Assembly: GCA_023458915.1 (NCBI GenBank)
Contig: JAEWWM010000087.1
Coordinates: 1-20,279 of the forward strand
DNA length: 20,279 nt
Reading direction: 5' to 3'
From: Bacillota bacterium
GTDB taxonomy: Bacteria; Bacillota; Clostridia; Oscillospirales; Acutalibacteraceae
A program made the translations under genes and the position numbers. The notes beneath the pieces were generated by a model. The model did no database searches and was not told the DNA's origin. It saw only the letters and a program-made list of their open reading frames with translations. Positions 14,084 through 20,279 of the stretch are shown here, piece after piece. Position 1 is the first letter of the stretch. The number at the start of each line of letters is the position of its first letter.

Positions 14084-15019
14084 TTAGAATTTACTGAAAA
14101 ATTTATACGTGCCAAGAACCTCATTTAATTCCTTAGTGACATAATTGAAAGCTTTAATTATATGTTCGAAATATTCTTTGCTGCCAATATGAATAGTAAT
14201 ATAAGTATTGCTTTCCTTTTCACTTATGAAAGTCCGATCATTTTCAACAGCGCTCAGAATAGCATCATAAATAGTGGGACGAACATCAAACTTAAAACAA
14301 AAATTGTTATTTTCATCACGCTGAGTACTGTTATTGGAGGTCGTCCAGGCGTTGATATCAGTGATCTTTGTGATGTTCTTAAAGCCATCGTATATTCCAT
14401 CCCCATTATCAAAATAATTCCACATAGCCGCATCGGTCCAGCCACCGCCACCATGGCCAAAGTTAAAGTCAGACCTACGGTAGCCCCAGTCGGCTCTGAA
14501 TGCGCAAAAGATTTGATAAAAAGCTGGAAAAATTTTCATATTAATAAATTCCTGAAGTTCCTCATCAGTAAGGTGGCCCTCTTGATGGGTTTTCTGCAAT
14601 TCGTCCATGCAGCGTTCATAGGCTTTCGCAAAAGCATGCCATTTATTGTGCACCTCGGTTAATAGCAGTATTTCTATTTGTCTATATTTTTTATTACCTA
14701 ATTTCCAGTTATCATCTGGCAGCTTATTTAATAGTTTTTTGTCTTCTGGTAACAATTCTTTTTCTAGTAATTCTTTTGATGCGTAGTGTGCGTACGGTGG
14801 TTTTTTTACTGGCGATTCCAACCCCTTAACTAAAAATACTACAACAGCAGCAACCAAAGCTGTGCCTACTGCACCAACAGTTACTCCGGCTTTATGCTTT
14901 GAAACCCAATTTTTAATATCGTCGGCTTTTGATTTGCTTGATGTCGAAACTTTAGCGACATTAGAGCTGACTTCATTTGAACTTTTTGCTGATGCCATCC
15001 CTGCACCCATTTGAGCCAT
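14084..15019 (-). CDS. Large C-terminal part of the Nif11-leader protein, unknown function
   Basis: The frame encodes 311 residues from ATG 15019, but it stays open upstream to about 15107. There it encodes SEAELDSVSGGANGFKNKA, so it is really the continuation of the leader gene at 15311 after a one-base shift. After the double glycine come a short hydrophobic stretch (SALSFLTMAQMGAGMAS), a Ser/Lys-rich linker, a clear membrane helix at residues 44-65 of this part, and about 240 soluble residues. That soluble part has a Gly-rich patch GHGGGGWTD and many Trp, Tyr and Phe. I recognise no domain in it. A double-glycine leader on a protein this large suggests export by a peptidase-containing ABC transporter, but none is encoded here. 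The ATG at 15019 has no convincing ribosome binding site. Confidence 0.7.
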   Translation of the reverse strand: MAQMGAGMASAKSSNEVSSNVAKVSTSSKSKADDIKNWVSKHKAGVTVGAVGTALVAAVVVFLVKGLESPVKKPPYAHYASKELLEKELLPEDKKLLNKLPDDNWKLGNKKYRQIEILLLTEVHNKWHAFAKAYERCMDELQKTHQEGHLTDEELQEFINMKIFPAFYQIFCAFRADWGYRRSDFNFGHGGGGWTDAAMWNYFDNGDGIYDGFKNITKITDINAWTTSNNSTQRDENNNFCFKFDVRPTIYDAILSAVENDRTFISEKESNTYITIHIGSKEYFEHIIKAFNYVTKELNEVLGTYKFFSKF

Positions 15020-15092
15020 AGTTAAAAAGCTAAGTGCCGATGCAATAGCTTTGTTTTTAAAGCCATTTGCTCCGCCTGAAACTGAATCTAAT

Positions 15093-15311
15093 TCAGCTTC
15101 GCTTAAATTTTTTTAATTCTTTTAAATCGTCTTGATTAAAATTGCTGTATTTATCCATAAACTCTTTTAATTCCTCTTTACTGATTTTTAAATTGCTTTC
15201 TAATTTTATTATATCATAAAGTTTGTTAAAAGTCTCGCATTTTACAACTTTTTTCAGCAATTTTTCATTTTCAAATATTTTTTCGGAGAGTTTTAAAAAT
15301 TTTTCGTCCAT
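15093..15311 (-). CDS. Nif11-type leader domain (N-terminal part of a frameshifted gene)
   Basis: Translation most likely starts at ATG 15309-15311, because GGAGG lies five bases upstream. A further ATG at 15323 overlaps that site. The 72 residues (MDEKFLKLSEKIFENEKLL, then ISKEELKEFMDKY) have the charged helical pattern of Nif11-like leader peptides, which precede ribosomally made, exported peptides. In the present frame it ends KKFKRS. Removing one base at 15105-15114 gives KKLSEAELDSVSGG, the expected leader end with a double-glycine cleavage site, and continues into the large downstream frame. Assignment to Nif11 rests on this ending and on the general pattern, not on a profile search. 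Confidence 0.65.
   Translation of the reverse strand: MDEKFLKLSEKIFENEKLLKKVVKCETFNKLYDIIKLESNLKISKEELKEFMDKYSNFNQDDLKELKKFKRS
15105..15114 (-). other. Single-base frameshift in a homopolymer inside the Nif11-leader gene
   Basis: The coding strand reads seven As followed by TTT. One base fewer joins KELKK to LSEAELDSVSGG. A sequencing indel, phase-variable slippage or true inactivation are all possible. Confidence 0.7.
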
Positions 15312-15357
15312 GTTTTCCTCCATAATATAAATTTAGTTGTGATAATTGTACTATAAA
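15273..15357 (-). repeat. Diverged duplicate of the Nif11-leader gene start, copy 2
   Basis: This is the counterpart of 6796-6879: the same spacing from -10 to ATG, and the same ATTATCACAA, TGGAGG and early codons. Differences are scattered, so the duplication is not recent. Confidence 0.75.
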
Positions 15358-15373
15358 CAGCCTCAAAATTCAA
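15345..15373 (-). promoter_or_regulatory. Sigma-A-type promoter of the Nif11-leader gene
   Basis: On the minus strand TTGAAT (15368-15373), 17 bases, then TACAAT (15345-15350). Architecture and flanking bases match the promoter at 6780-6808. Confidence 0.65.
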
Positions 15374-15536
15374 ATTGTTTTTGTTTAATATATTCAAAAA
15401 TATTTCGAAATTAAATTTTCAGATCTATCAGTACGTTTATAAAGTGTTATCTGTGGTTTTTCTTTTTTTAATTTATGATAAAATTATATATTTATAAAAT
15501 TAATTTAGATTAAAAGGCAAGGGTGAAAAATTAAAA

Positions 15537-16301
15537 ATGAAAAACAAAAAGCTTGTGGTTGCTAATTGGAAGATGAACAAAACGGTTTTGGAGTCTGAAA
15601 AATTCATTTCGGAGCTTACTTTTAAAAGCCATAGTTTTAAGTGCAATATTATTATTTGCCCGCCGTTCATTAGCCTTCAGCCAATTATTGAAAGATGCCA
15701 TAAAAACGGAATAAAAATTGGTGCTCAAAACTGTCACTTTGAAAATTCAGGCGCGTTTACGGGTGAGATTTCTACTCCAATGCTCTCGAGCATGGGTGTC
15801 GAATATGTTATTCTTGGCCACAGTGAGCGCAGAATTTACTTTAACGAGACCGATGAAATAATCGCCAAAAAAGTAAAAAACGCTCTTGAAAATAATTTAG
15901 AAGTGATTCTTTGCGTGGGTGAAACTGAGAAGCAGCGAAGTCAGGGCGCAGAATCAATGGCGGTCGTTAATCAAATAAAAACAGTGCTTAACGATGTGTC
16001 AGCTAACCAGGTGCAAAATATAGTTTTAGCTTACGAACCTGTATGGGCGATCGGAACAGGCAGAGCTGTTACTTCCGCTGATGCTTCTAAGATGTGTAGT
16101 GATATAAGAGCTTTTATAATTTCAAAATACGGAAATTCAATTGGAAATGGCATTCGCATACTGTACGGAGGATCTGTAAATTCCAAAAATGCAGAAAATT
16201 TTTTAAGCGCGCCTAGTATAGATGGTCTTCTTGTTGGCGGGGCGTCACTTGATGTGGGTGAATTTTTGAAAATTATAAACACCGCAGAAAATTTCGCTTA
16301 A
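15537..16301 (+). CDS. tpiA: Triosephosphate isomerase
   Basis: This 254-residue TIM-barrel enzyme interconverts dihydroxyacetone phosphate and glyceraldehyde 3-phosphate in glycolysis. Catalytic residues are all present at standard positions: N10 and K12 (VANWKMN), H95 (YVILGHSERR), E167 (AYEPVWAIGTG), with the phosphate-binding loop RILYGGSVNSKN near 210. Length is normal. The ribosome binding site is moderate (AAGGCAAGGGTGA). gpmI follows 122 bases downstream on the same strand, so the two form a partial glycolytic cluster lacking gap, pgk and eno. It is divergent from the Nif11-leader gene. The AT-rich upstream stretch shows no single convincing promoter. Confidence 0.97.
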   Translation: MKNKKLVVANWKMNKTVLESEKFISELTFKSHSFKCNIIICPPFISLQPIIERCHKNGIKIGAQNCHFENSGAFTGEISTPMLSSMGVEYVILGHSERRIYFNETDEIIAKKVKNALENNLEVILCVGETEKQRSQGAESMAVVNQIKTVLNDVSANQVQNIVLAYEPVWAIGTGRAVTSADASKMCSDIRAFIISKYGNSIGNGIRILYGGSVNSKNAENFLSAPSIDGLLVGGASLDVGEFLKIINTAENFA

Positions 16302-16423
16302 AATTAATAGACTTATTCTAAAATTAGCGTGGATTTCATCTAGATATTATAAAATTTTTGATAGTTTAAAAACCCCTGTTTTACGCAGTTTTAGGGTAAA
16401 TCTAATTTGAAAGAAGGACTATT

Positions 16424-17941
16424 TTGATTAATAATTTGCTTCTTATCATTCTTGATGGCTTTGGGATCGGAGAAAAATCAGATTCAAATGCTATTTTCAA
16501 AGCAAAAACTCCTAATATTGATCGAATTTTTGCAAGTTATCCAACTACTTCGCTCGAAGCTTCGGGGCTAAGTGTCGGATTGCCTGAGGGGCAAATGGGG
16601 AATTCTGAGGTTGGCCACACAAACATTGGTGCAGGTAGAGTTGTTTATCAGGATATAACTTACATTAACAAAAGCATAAAAGATAGAAGTTTTTACGAAA
16701 ATAATGAACTTAAAAAAATAATGAAATATGTTTTCGAAAACAAATCTTCTCTGCATTTAATGGGGCTTTTGTCTGATGGTGGTGTGCATAGTCATATTAA
16801 TCATCTTTACGCGCTTTTAAATATAGCTAAAATGAACGGTGTGGAAAAAGTTTGTATCCATGCGTGGATGGACGGTCGCGATACTCCGCCAAAATCCGGT
16901 ATAAATTACATAAAAGAACTTAAAAAATTTATTAGTGAAAATAAAATTGGTAAAATAGAAACAATTTGCGGCAGGTTTTATGCTATGGATCGCGACAATC
17001 GATGGGAGCGCACAAAATTTACTTACAATGCTATTGCAAATGCTGAAGGCGAAAAATTTTGTGCTCCTGAAGAAGCAGCTATAGTTAGTTCATACGAAAA
17101 CGGCATTACGGATGAGTTTATCCTGCCAATTGTTCGAGAAGAATATAAAGGGATTGCTCCAAATGATGCTGTGATATGTTTTAATTTTCGTCCTGATAGA
17201 GCAAGACAGATAACACAAATGTTTATGGGCGAAAAATCTAATTTAAAAAAAGTTAATATTAAAAATTACTGCTGTTTAACGCAGTATGATAAAAAAATTC
17301 AAAACGTAAATGTTGCTTTTAAACCCCGCAAAATAAAAAATTCGCTCGGAGAATATCTTTCAAAATGCGGGCTAACTCAACTAAGAGCTGCTGAATCTGA
17401 AAAATATGCCCATGTTACATTTTTTTTTGGTGGCAGGGTGGAAAAGTTGTACGAAAACGAAGGCAGAGTAATCATAGATTCGCCAAAAGTTCAAACCTAC
17501 GATTTAAAGCCCGAAATGAGTGCTTATAAACTTACAAAAGCAGTGGAAGAAAATATAAAAACAAAAAGATACAATTTTATAGTTGTAAATTATGCTAACT
17601 CTGACATGGTTGGCCATACAGGCAACCTTGATGCAACCGTGAAAGCCATTGAGACGGTCGATAAGTGTGTTAGTCGGTTAATCTCGGAAATGAATAAAAT
17701 CGGTGGAGTGGTTATTATAACTGCAGACCATGGGAACGCTGAGCAAATGCGCGATCAGCAAAATTTGCCCGTTACCTCTCACACCGTGAATAAAGTACCG
17801 TTTAGTGTGGTTGGATTTCAGTGCCGATTAAAAAATGGTGGAGCACTTTGCGATATTGCCCCCACAATACTTGAAATTTTGAACATACAAAAGCCCCGCG
17901 AAATGGCAGGGCAAAGCCTGATAGACTCCTTATTAAACTAA
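16424..17941 (+). CDS. gpmI: 2,3-bisphosphoglycerate-independent phosphoglycerate mutase
   Basis: This 505-residue Mn-dependent enzyme interconverts 3- and 2-phosphoglycerate. The start is TTG 16424-16426, behind AGAAGGA. Motifs are LLIILDGFGIG (metal-binding Asp11), MGNSEVGHTNIGAGR with the phosphorylated Ser61, LLSDGGVHSHINHL, MDGRDTPP, GRFYAMDRDNRWER, FNFRPDRARQ, VNYANSDMVGHTGN and ITADHGNAEQM, all in the right order for the alkaline-phosphatase-like and transferase domains. In Bacillus and Clostridium the activity of this type is known to be pH and Mn sensitive and matters in sporulation, which suits the spoVT neighbour. The gene converges with spoVT, with 23 bases between the stops. Confidence 0.97.
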   Translation: MINNLLLIILDGFGIGEKSDSNAIFKAKTPNIDRIFASYPTTSLEASGLSVGLPEGQMGNSEVGHTNIGAGRVVYQDITYINKSIKDRSFYENNELKKIMKYVFENKSSLHLMGLLSDGGVHSHINHLYALLNIAKMNGVEKVCIHAWMDGRDTPPKSGINYIKELKKFISENKIGKIETICGRFYAMDRDNRWERTKFTYNAIANAEGEKFCAPEEAAIVSSYENGITDEFILPIVREEYKGIAPNDAVICFNFRPDRARQITQMFMGEKSNLKKVNIKNYCCLTQYDKKIQNVNVAFKPRKIKNSLGEYLSKCGLTQLRAAESEKYAHVTFFFGGRVEKLYENEGRVIIDSPKVQTYDLKPEMSAYKLTKAVEENIKTKRYNFIVVNYANSDMVGHTGNLDATVKAIETVDKCVSRLISEMNKIGGVVIITADHGNAEQMRDQQNLPVTSHTVNKVPFSVVGFQCRLKNGGALCDIAPTILEILNIQKPREMAGQSLIDSLLN

Positions 17942-17964
17942 CAAAGAAGCGCAATTTTTTTAAC

Positions 17965-18507
17965 TTAGTCTTCCATTTGTTTGCCCAAAAATTCAGCAGA
18001 AATTTGAGTGAGTTTTGTAACAGTTTCTTCTGAACTTGGTTCCTTGCCTTGCTTTAAAACAATAATACTTCCTGCGATATCTCCGCCAGAAATTATTGGA
18101 AACGCTAGAGCTGCTTCGTTATTTAATCCTTCAACAGGGTGGAATTTTGTGCTATTTTTATCATAAATGGAAAAATGTTTCCGAGATTCCATTAAATCTT
18201 CAAGGTAATAAGTTATGCGCCTTTCCATGAACTCCCTTTTAGGAATTCCCGCAGCCGCTACAATATGGTCGCGGTCTGAAATTAGTACCGGCATAGAGAT
18301 GGCTCTCGATAAAACATCTGCATATTGTGAGGCAAACGGTGACATTTCGCCTATAGCGGAATATTTTTTAAATATTACTTCTCCGGACGCTTCCGTGTAA
18401 ATTTCAAGCGGGTCGCCTTCGCGGATTCTAAGCGTCCTTCTTATTTCTTTTGGGATAACAATACGCCCAAGTTCATCTATTCTTCTAACAATTCCCGTTG
18501 CTTTCAA
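17965..18507 (-). CDS. spoVT: Stage V sporulation protein T (AbrB-family regulator)
   Basis: This 180-residue transcription regulator acts in the forespore. The N-terminal swapped-hairpin AbrB domain is nearly canonical (MKATGIVRRIDELGRIVIPK, then EIRRTLRIREGDPLEIY). Residues about 55-178 form a GAF-like domain (LISDRDHIVAAAG, EAALAFPIISGGDIAGSIIV). Length and sequence match SpoVT rather than the short AbrB/Abh. The start is TTG 18505-18507, with a perfect AAAGGAGGT about 7 nt upstream. In Bacillus subtilis spoVT is transcribed by sigma-G, but I could not find a clear sigma-G promoter here. It supports the view that the organism forms spores. Confidence 0.95.
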   Translation of the reverse strand: MKATGIVRRIDELGRIVIPKEIRRTLRIREGDPLEIYTEASGEVIFKKYSAIGEMSPFASQYADVLSRAISMPVLISDRDHIVAAAGIPKREFMERRITYYLEDLMESRKHFSIYDKNSTKFHPVEGLNNEAALAFPIISGGDIAGSIIVLKQGKEPSSEETVTKLTQISAEFLGKQMED

Positions 18508-18676
18508 GCCCCTTACCTCCTTTAACTTGCCTTGAAATGAGCCTCATGAATTTGACAAATTACAATTAAGTAAGGTTATTGTTAGTCCATTTAAGTCAAA
18601 ATATACATATTTTTGAAAATATTCACTATAAAACAAGAAATATTTAATATAAATTAAAAAAATAACAAAATTTAAA

Positions 18677-18705
18677 CTGTACTAAAAACTATGTTTTTAG
18701 TACAG
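18677..18705 (-). terminator. Perfect 13-bp hairpin, possible terminator
   Basis: CTGTACTAAAAAC and GTTTTTAGTACAG pair perfectly around a 3-nt loop. On the minus strand a T-rich tract (TTTAAATTTTG, then seven Ts) follows, which fits termination of minus-strand transcripts coming from the hexosaminidase side. An operator is an alternative. Confidence 0.45.
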
Positions 18706-18778
18706 TAAGGCATAGCTCTTTTAAAAATTAAAGTTTCTACCACATCTTGTTGCAAAAGAGGAAATGGGGGAGGGCTTT

Positions 18779-18796
18779 GCTCATAATTTTATGAGC
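18779..18796. repeat. Short inverted repeat
   Basis: GCTCATAA/TTATGAGC form an 8-bp stem with a 2-base centre, next to a G-rich segment. Its role is unknown. Confidence 0.4.
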
Positions 18797-18895
18797 CGCT
18801 TTAAATAATTACATTATGGAATTAAACAAAGGTTTTTCATTTTTTTAGCGCTTAAAAATTAATGAAAACGCATTAACTTTATGCTTTAAATTTAT

Positions 18896-20125
18896 TTATG
18901 TGTAAAATTTTTTCTTTAAATTTGAGATGCGTTCGGCTGAGTTGTCTATTTGTTTCATAGAAATTTCGTTGTTTATAGCTCTTTTTAAAGTTTCAAAAAT
19001 ATTGTCAAGTTTAGTTATATCACTTTTACTTCTTAAAACTGCCGGCATACAAATCATATCCGCTCCTGCTGAAATTGCCATTTTTGTAGCTTCTGCTTCG
19101 CCAACATTTTCAGAAATTGCTTTCATATTCATTGCATCAGTTATAATAACACCTTTAAAATTCAGTTTATTTCTTAGTAATTCGGTTAGAATGGTTTTTG
19201 ATAAAGTAGCAGGGAGAAAAATTTCTCTACCATCTTTTTTTGAAATAATAGCAGTTTTTTCAATTTTTGGTAGTTCAATATGTGCCGTCATTACCATGTC
19301 AACGCCTGAATCAATCATAGCTTTAAAAGGTTTTAACTCAAGGTTTTCAAGCGCAGCCATAGTTTTGTTTACTCTTGGCAAACTGATGTGAGAATCAACG
19401 TCTGTATCTCCGTGACCTGGAAAATGTTTTGCAGTTGCAATAATGTTTTGTGAATGCAAACCTTTCATGAAATTGACTCCACACTTAGATACAATTTCAG
19501 CGGTTTCTCCAAATGAACGCACATTAATGACAGGATTTTCAGGGTTACTATTGACGTCAACAACTGGAGCAAAGTTGCAATTTATCCCAAGCTCAGAAAG
19601 TTCCCTTCCAATTATTTTCCCTTTTTCAAAAGCTAATTTTTCGGAATTTTTCATTTTCCCGATTTCTAAATTATTTTTGAGCTTATCTCTGCCAAAAGTA
19701 AATCTTTCAACTCTTCCGCCTTCTTGGTCAACACAAATAAAAAGCGGTGGGTTTCCGGAGTCTTTGGCGGCTTTTTGTAAATCAGAAATCAGCTTTTTAG
19801 CCTGGTTTTTGTTTTGGAAGTTTTGTGAAAATAAAATCACCCCTCCAATATGATATTTTGAAATAATTTCTTTAATTTCATCATTGATTTCTGTTACCGG
19901 AATTCGTGATTCCTCTTGTTTGTGTTCTGTAACTATTTGGGTAGGTTCTTCGTCAGATTTATTGTTACTTTTGCTGCTCCAAAACCTAAAATCTAAACAC
20001 ATCATTTGACCTATTTTATAATTTATCTGTATATCTTCAGAATTTATTGCCTCCGCTGGGTATAGTGTTATTAATCCTGAAGCTAAAATAAAAAAACTGA
20101 AAAATAAAAAAATTTTTTTAAACAT
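18896..20125 (-). CDS. Beta-N-acetylhexosaminidase, glycoside hydrolase family 3 (NagZ-like), exported
   Basis: This 409-residue enzyme should remove terminal N-acetylglucosamine from peptidoglycan fragments. Residues 1-26 are a signal peptide (hydrophobic FFSFFILASGLITL, ending AEA), so it acts outside the membrane, as the Bacillus NagZ does. A GH3 barrel follows with HIGGVILFSQN, CVDQEGGRVERF (131-142), NFAPVVDVN, and the His-Asp catalytic loop KHFPGHGDTDVDSH (233-246). The nucleophile is Asp330 in VIITDAMNMKAI. A Lys/Glu/Ser-rich insert at about 50-78 is an extra surface loop. Only the barrel is present, with no C-terminal GH3 domain. AAAGGAG lies 8 nt before the ATG. In Gram-positives it usually works with an amidase in wall turnover. 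None is seen here. Confidence 0.93.
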   Translation of the reverse strand: MFKKIFLFFSFFILASGLITLYPAEAINSEDIQINYKIGQMMCLDFRFWSSKSNNKSDEEPTQIVTEHKQEESRIPVTEINDEIKEIISKYHIGGVILFSQNFQNKNQAKKLISDLQKAAKDSGNPPLFICVDQEGGRVERFTFGRDKLKNNLEIGKMKNSEKLAFEKGKIIGRELSELGINCNFAPVVDVNSNPENPVINVRSFGETAEIVSKCGVNFMKGLHSQNIIATAKHFPGHGDTDVDSHISLPRVNKTMAALENLELKPFKAMIDSGVDMVMTAHIELPKIEKTAIISKKDGREIFLPATLSKTILTELLRNKLNFKGVIITDAMNMKAISENVGEAEATKMAISAGADMICMPAVLRSKSDITKLDNIFETLKRAINNEISMKQIDNSAERISNLKKKFYT

Positions 20126-20279
20126 TTATTTTTCTCCTTTAAAAATTATTTTTTATACAATGTTGTTTAAGCAAAATTTTATCACAATTATTTTGTTATT
20201 TAAAGCATTTTTTTATTCTTAAAAGAAGTTTATACAGAAAAAATGTATACATACCATTGACTTTAAAATTACTTTATAT

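Larger units (their letters stand above)
18508..18895. other. Non-coding region between the hexosaminidase gene and spoVT
   Basis: These 388 bases contain no supportable gene. They hold two inverted repeats (18677-18705, 18779-18796) separated by a G-rich stretch (ATGGGGGAGGG at 18764-18774) that stands out in AT-rich DNA. They must also carry the spoVT promoter. A small RNA cannot be excluded, but I recognise no family. Confidence 0.5.

Noticed and set aside
13990..14128. Short plus-strand frame reading LWILNVDENEDNEDGELLEF
   Set aside because: No start codon or ribosome binding site, overlaps the 3' end of the Nif11-leader gene, and no family is recognised. It is possibly chance or a tiny relic.
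14162..14662. 166-residue plus-strand frame opposite the large Nif11-leader protein
   Set aside because: It is a shadow of the minus-strand gene with no start signal. The minus-strand frame is supported by the leader and promoter.
20243..20252. Palindrome ATGTATACAT upstream of the hexosaminidase gene
   Set aside because: It is a short AT-rich palindrome, easily expected by chance. No promoter alignment supports an operator.
1..20279. CRISPR array or replication origin
   Set aside because: No regularly spaced direct repeats, DnaA-box clusters or dnaA/dnaN-type genes were found.

Overview
This is an AT-rich stretch from an endospore-forming low-GC Firmicute, most likely a member of the Clostridia. 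The evidence is PolC-type replicative polymerase, SpoVT, a YheC/YheD-type spore-coat ATP-grasp fragment, the MEP-pathway enzyme IspG, strong AGGAGG-type ribosome binding sites with TTG and GTG starts, and CCA-encoding tRNA genes. No genus can be named from the sequence alone.

Left third (1-4000): a decayed accessory region. A complete IS3-family element (20-1255) interrupts a YheC/YheD-like gene. It is followed by an unrecognised ORF, a small Cys-rich protein gene, an Rhs/YD-repeat fragment, the 3' end of a tRNA (possible attachment site) and a C-terminal fragment of an IS1-like transposase.

3853-6152: a compact amino-acid import operon. A 22-codon leader peptide with four consecutive His codons is followed by two strong hairpins with T tracts. 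Next come a fused substrate-binding/permease protein and its ATPase. This looks like a histidine-responsive, ribosome-mediated attenuator driving a histidine-type ABC importer, and it is the most interesting regulatory signal in the window.

6191-13135: a DUF1003 membrane protein, then the conserved rseP-ispG-polC block on the minus strand. polC carries a one-base frameshift. The usual upstream genes (dxr, cdsA, uppS) are absent; a broken metallophosphoesterase gene and a tRNA-Thr/tRNA-Tyr pair lie there instead.

14084-15311: an unusual gene in which a Nif11-type leader ending in an ELDSVSGG motif heads a protein of more than 300 residues rather than a short peptide core. A one-base frameshift in a homopolymer splits it. 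A second, truncated copy of its promoter, 5' UTR and first codons lies at 6780-6880, butted against the end of polC.

15537-20125: glycolytic tpiA and gpmI (plus strand), then spoVT and a secreted family 3 beta-N-acetylhexosaminidase (minus strand), separated by about 390 bases of structured non-coding DNA.

At least three genes (polC, the Nif11-leader gene, the metallophosphoesterase) have single-base frameshifts at or next to short repeats of one base. This means either sequencing or assembly indels or ongoing gene decay. An indel error is the likelier reading for polC, which is essential.
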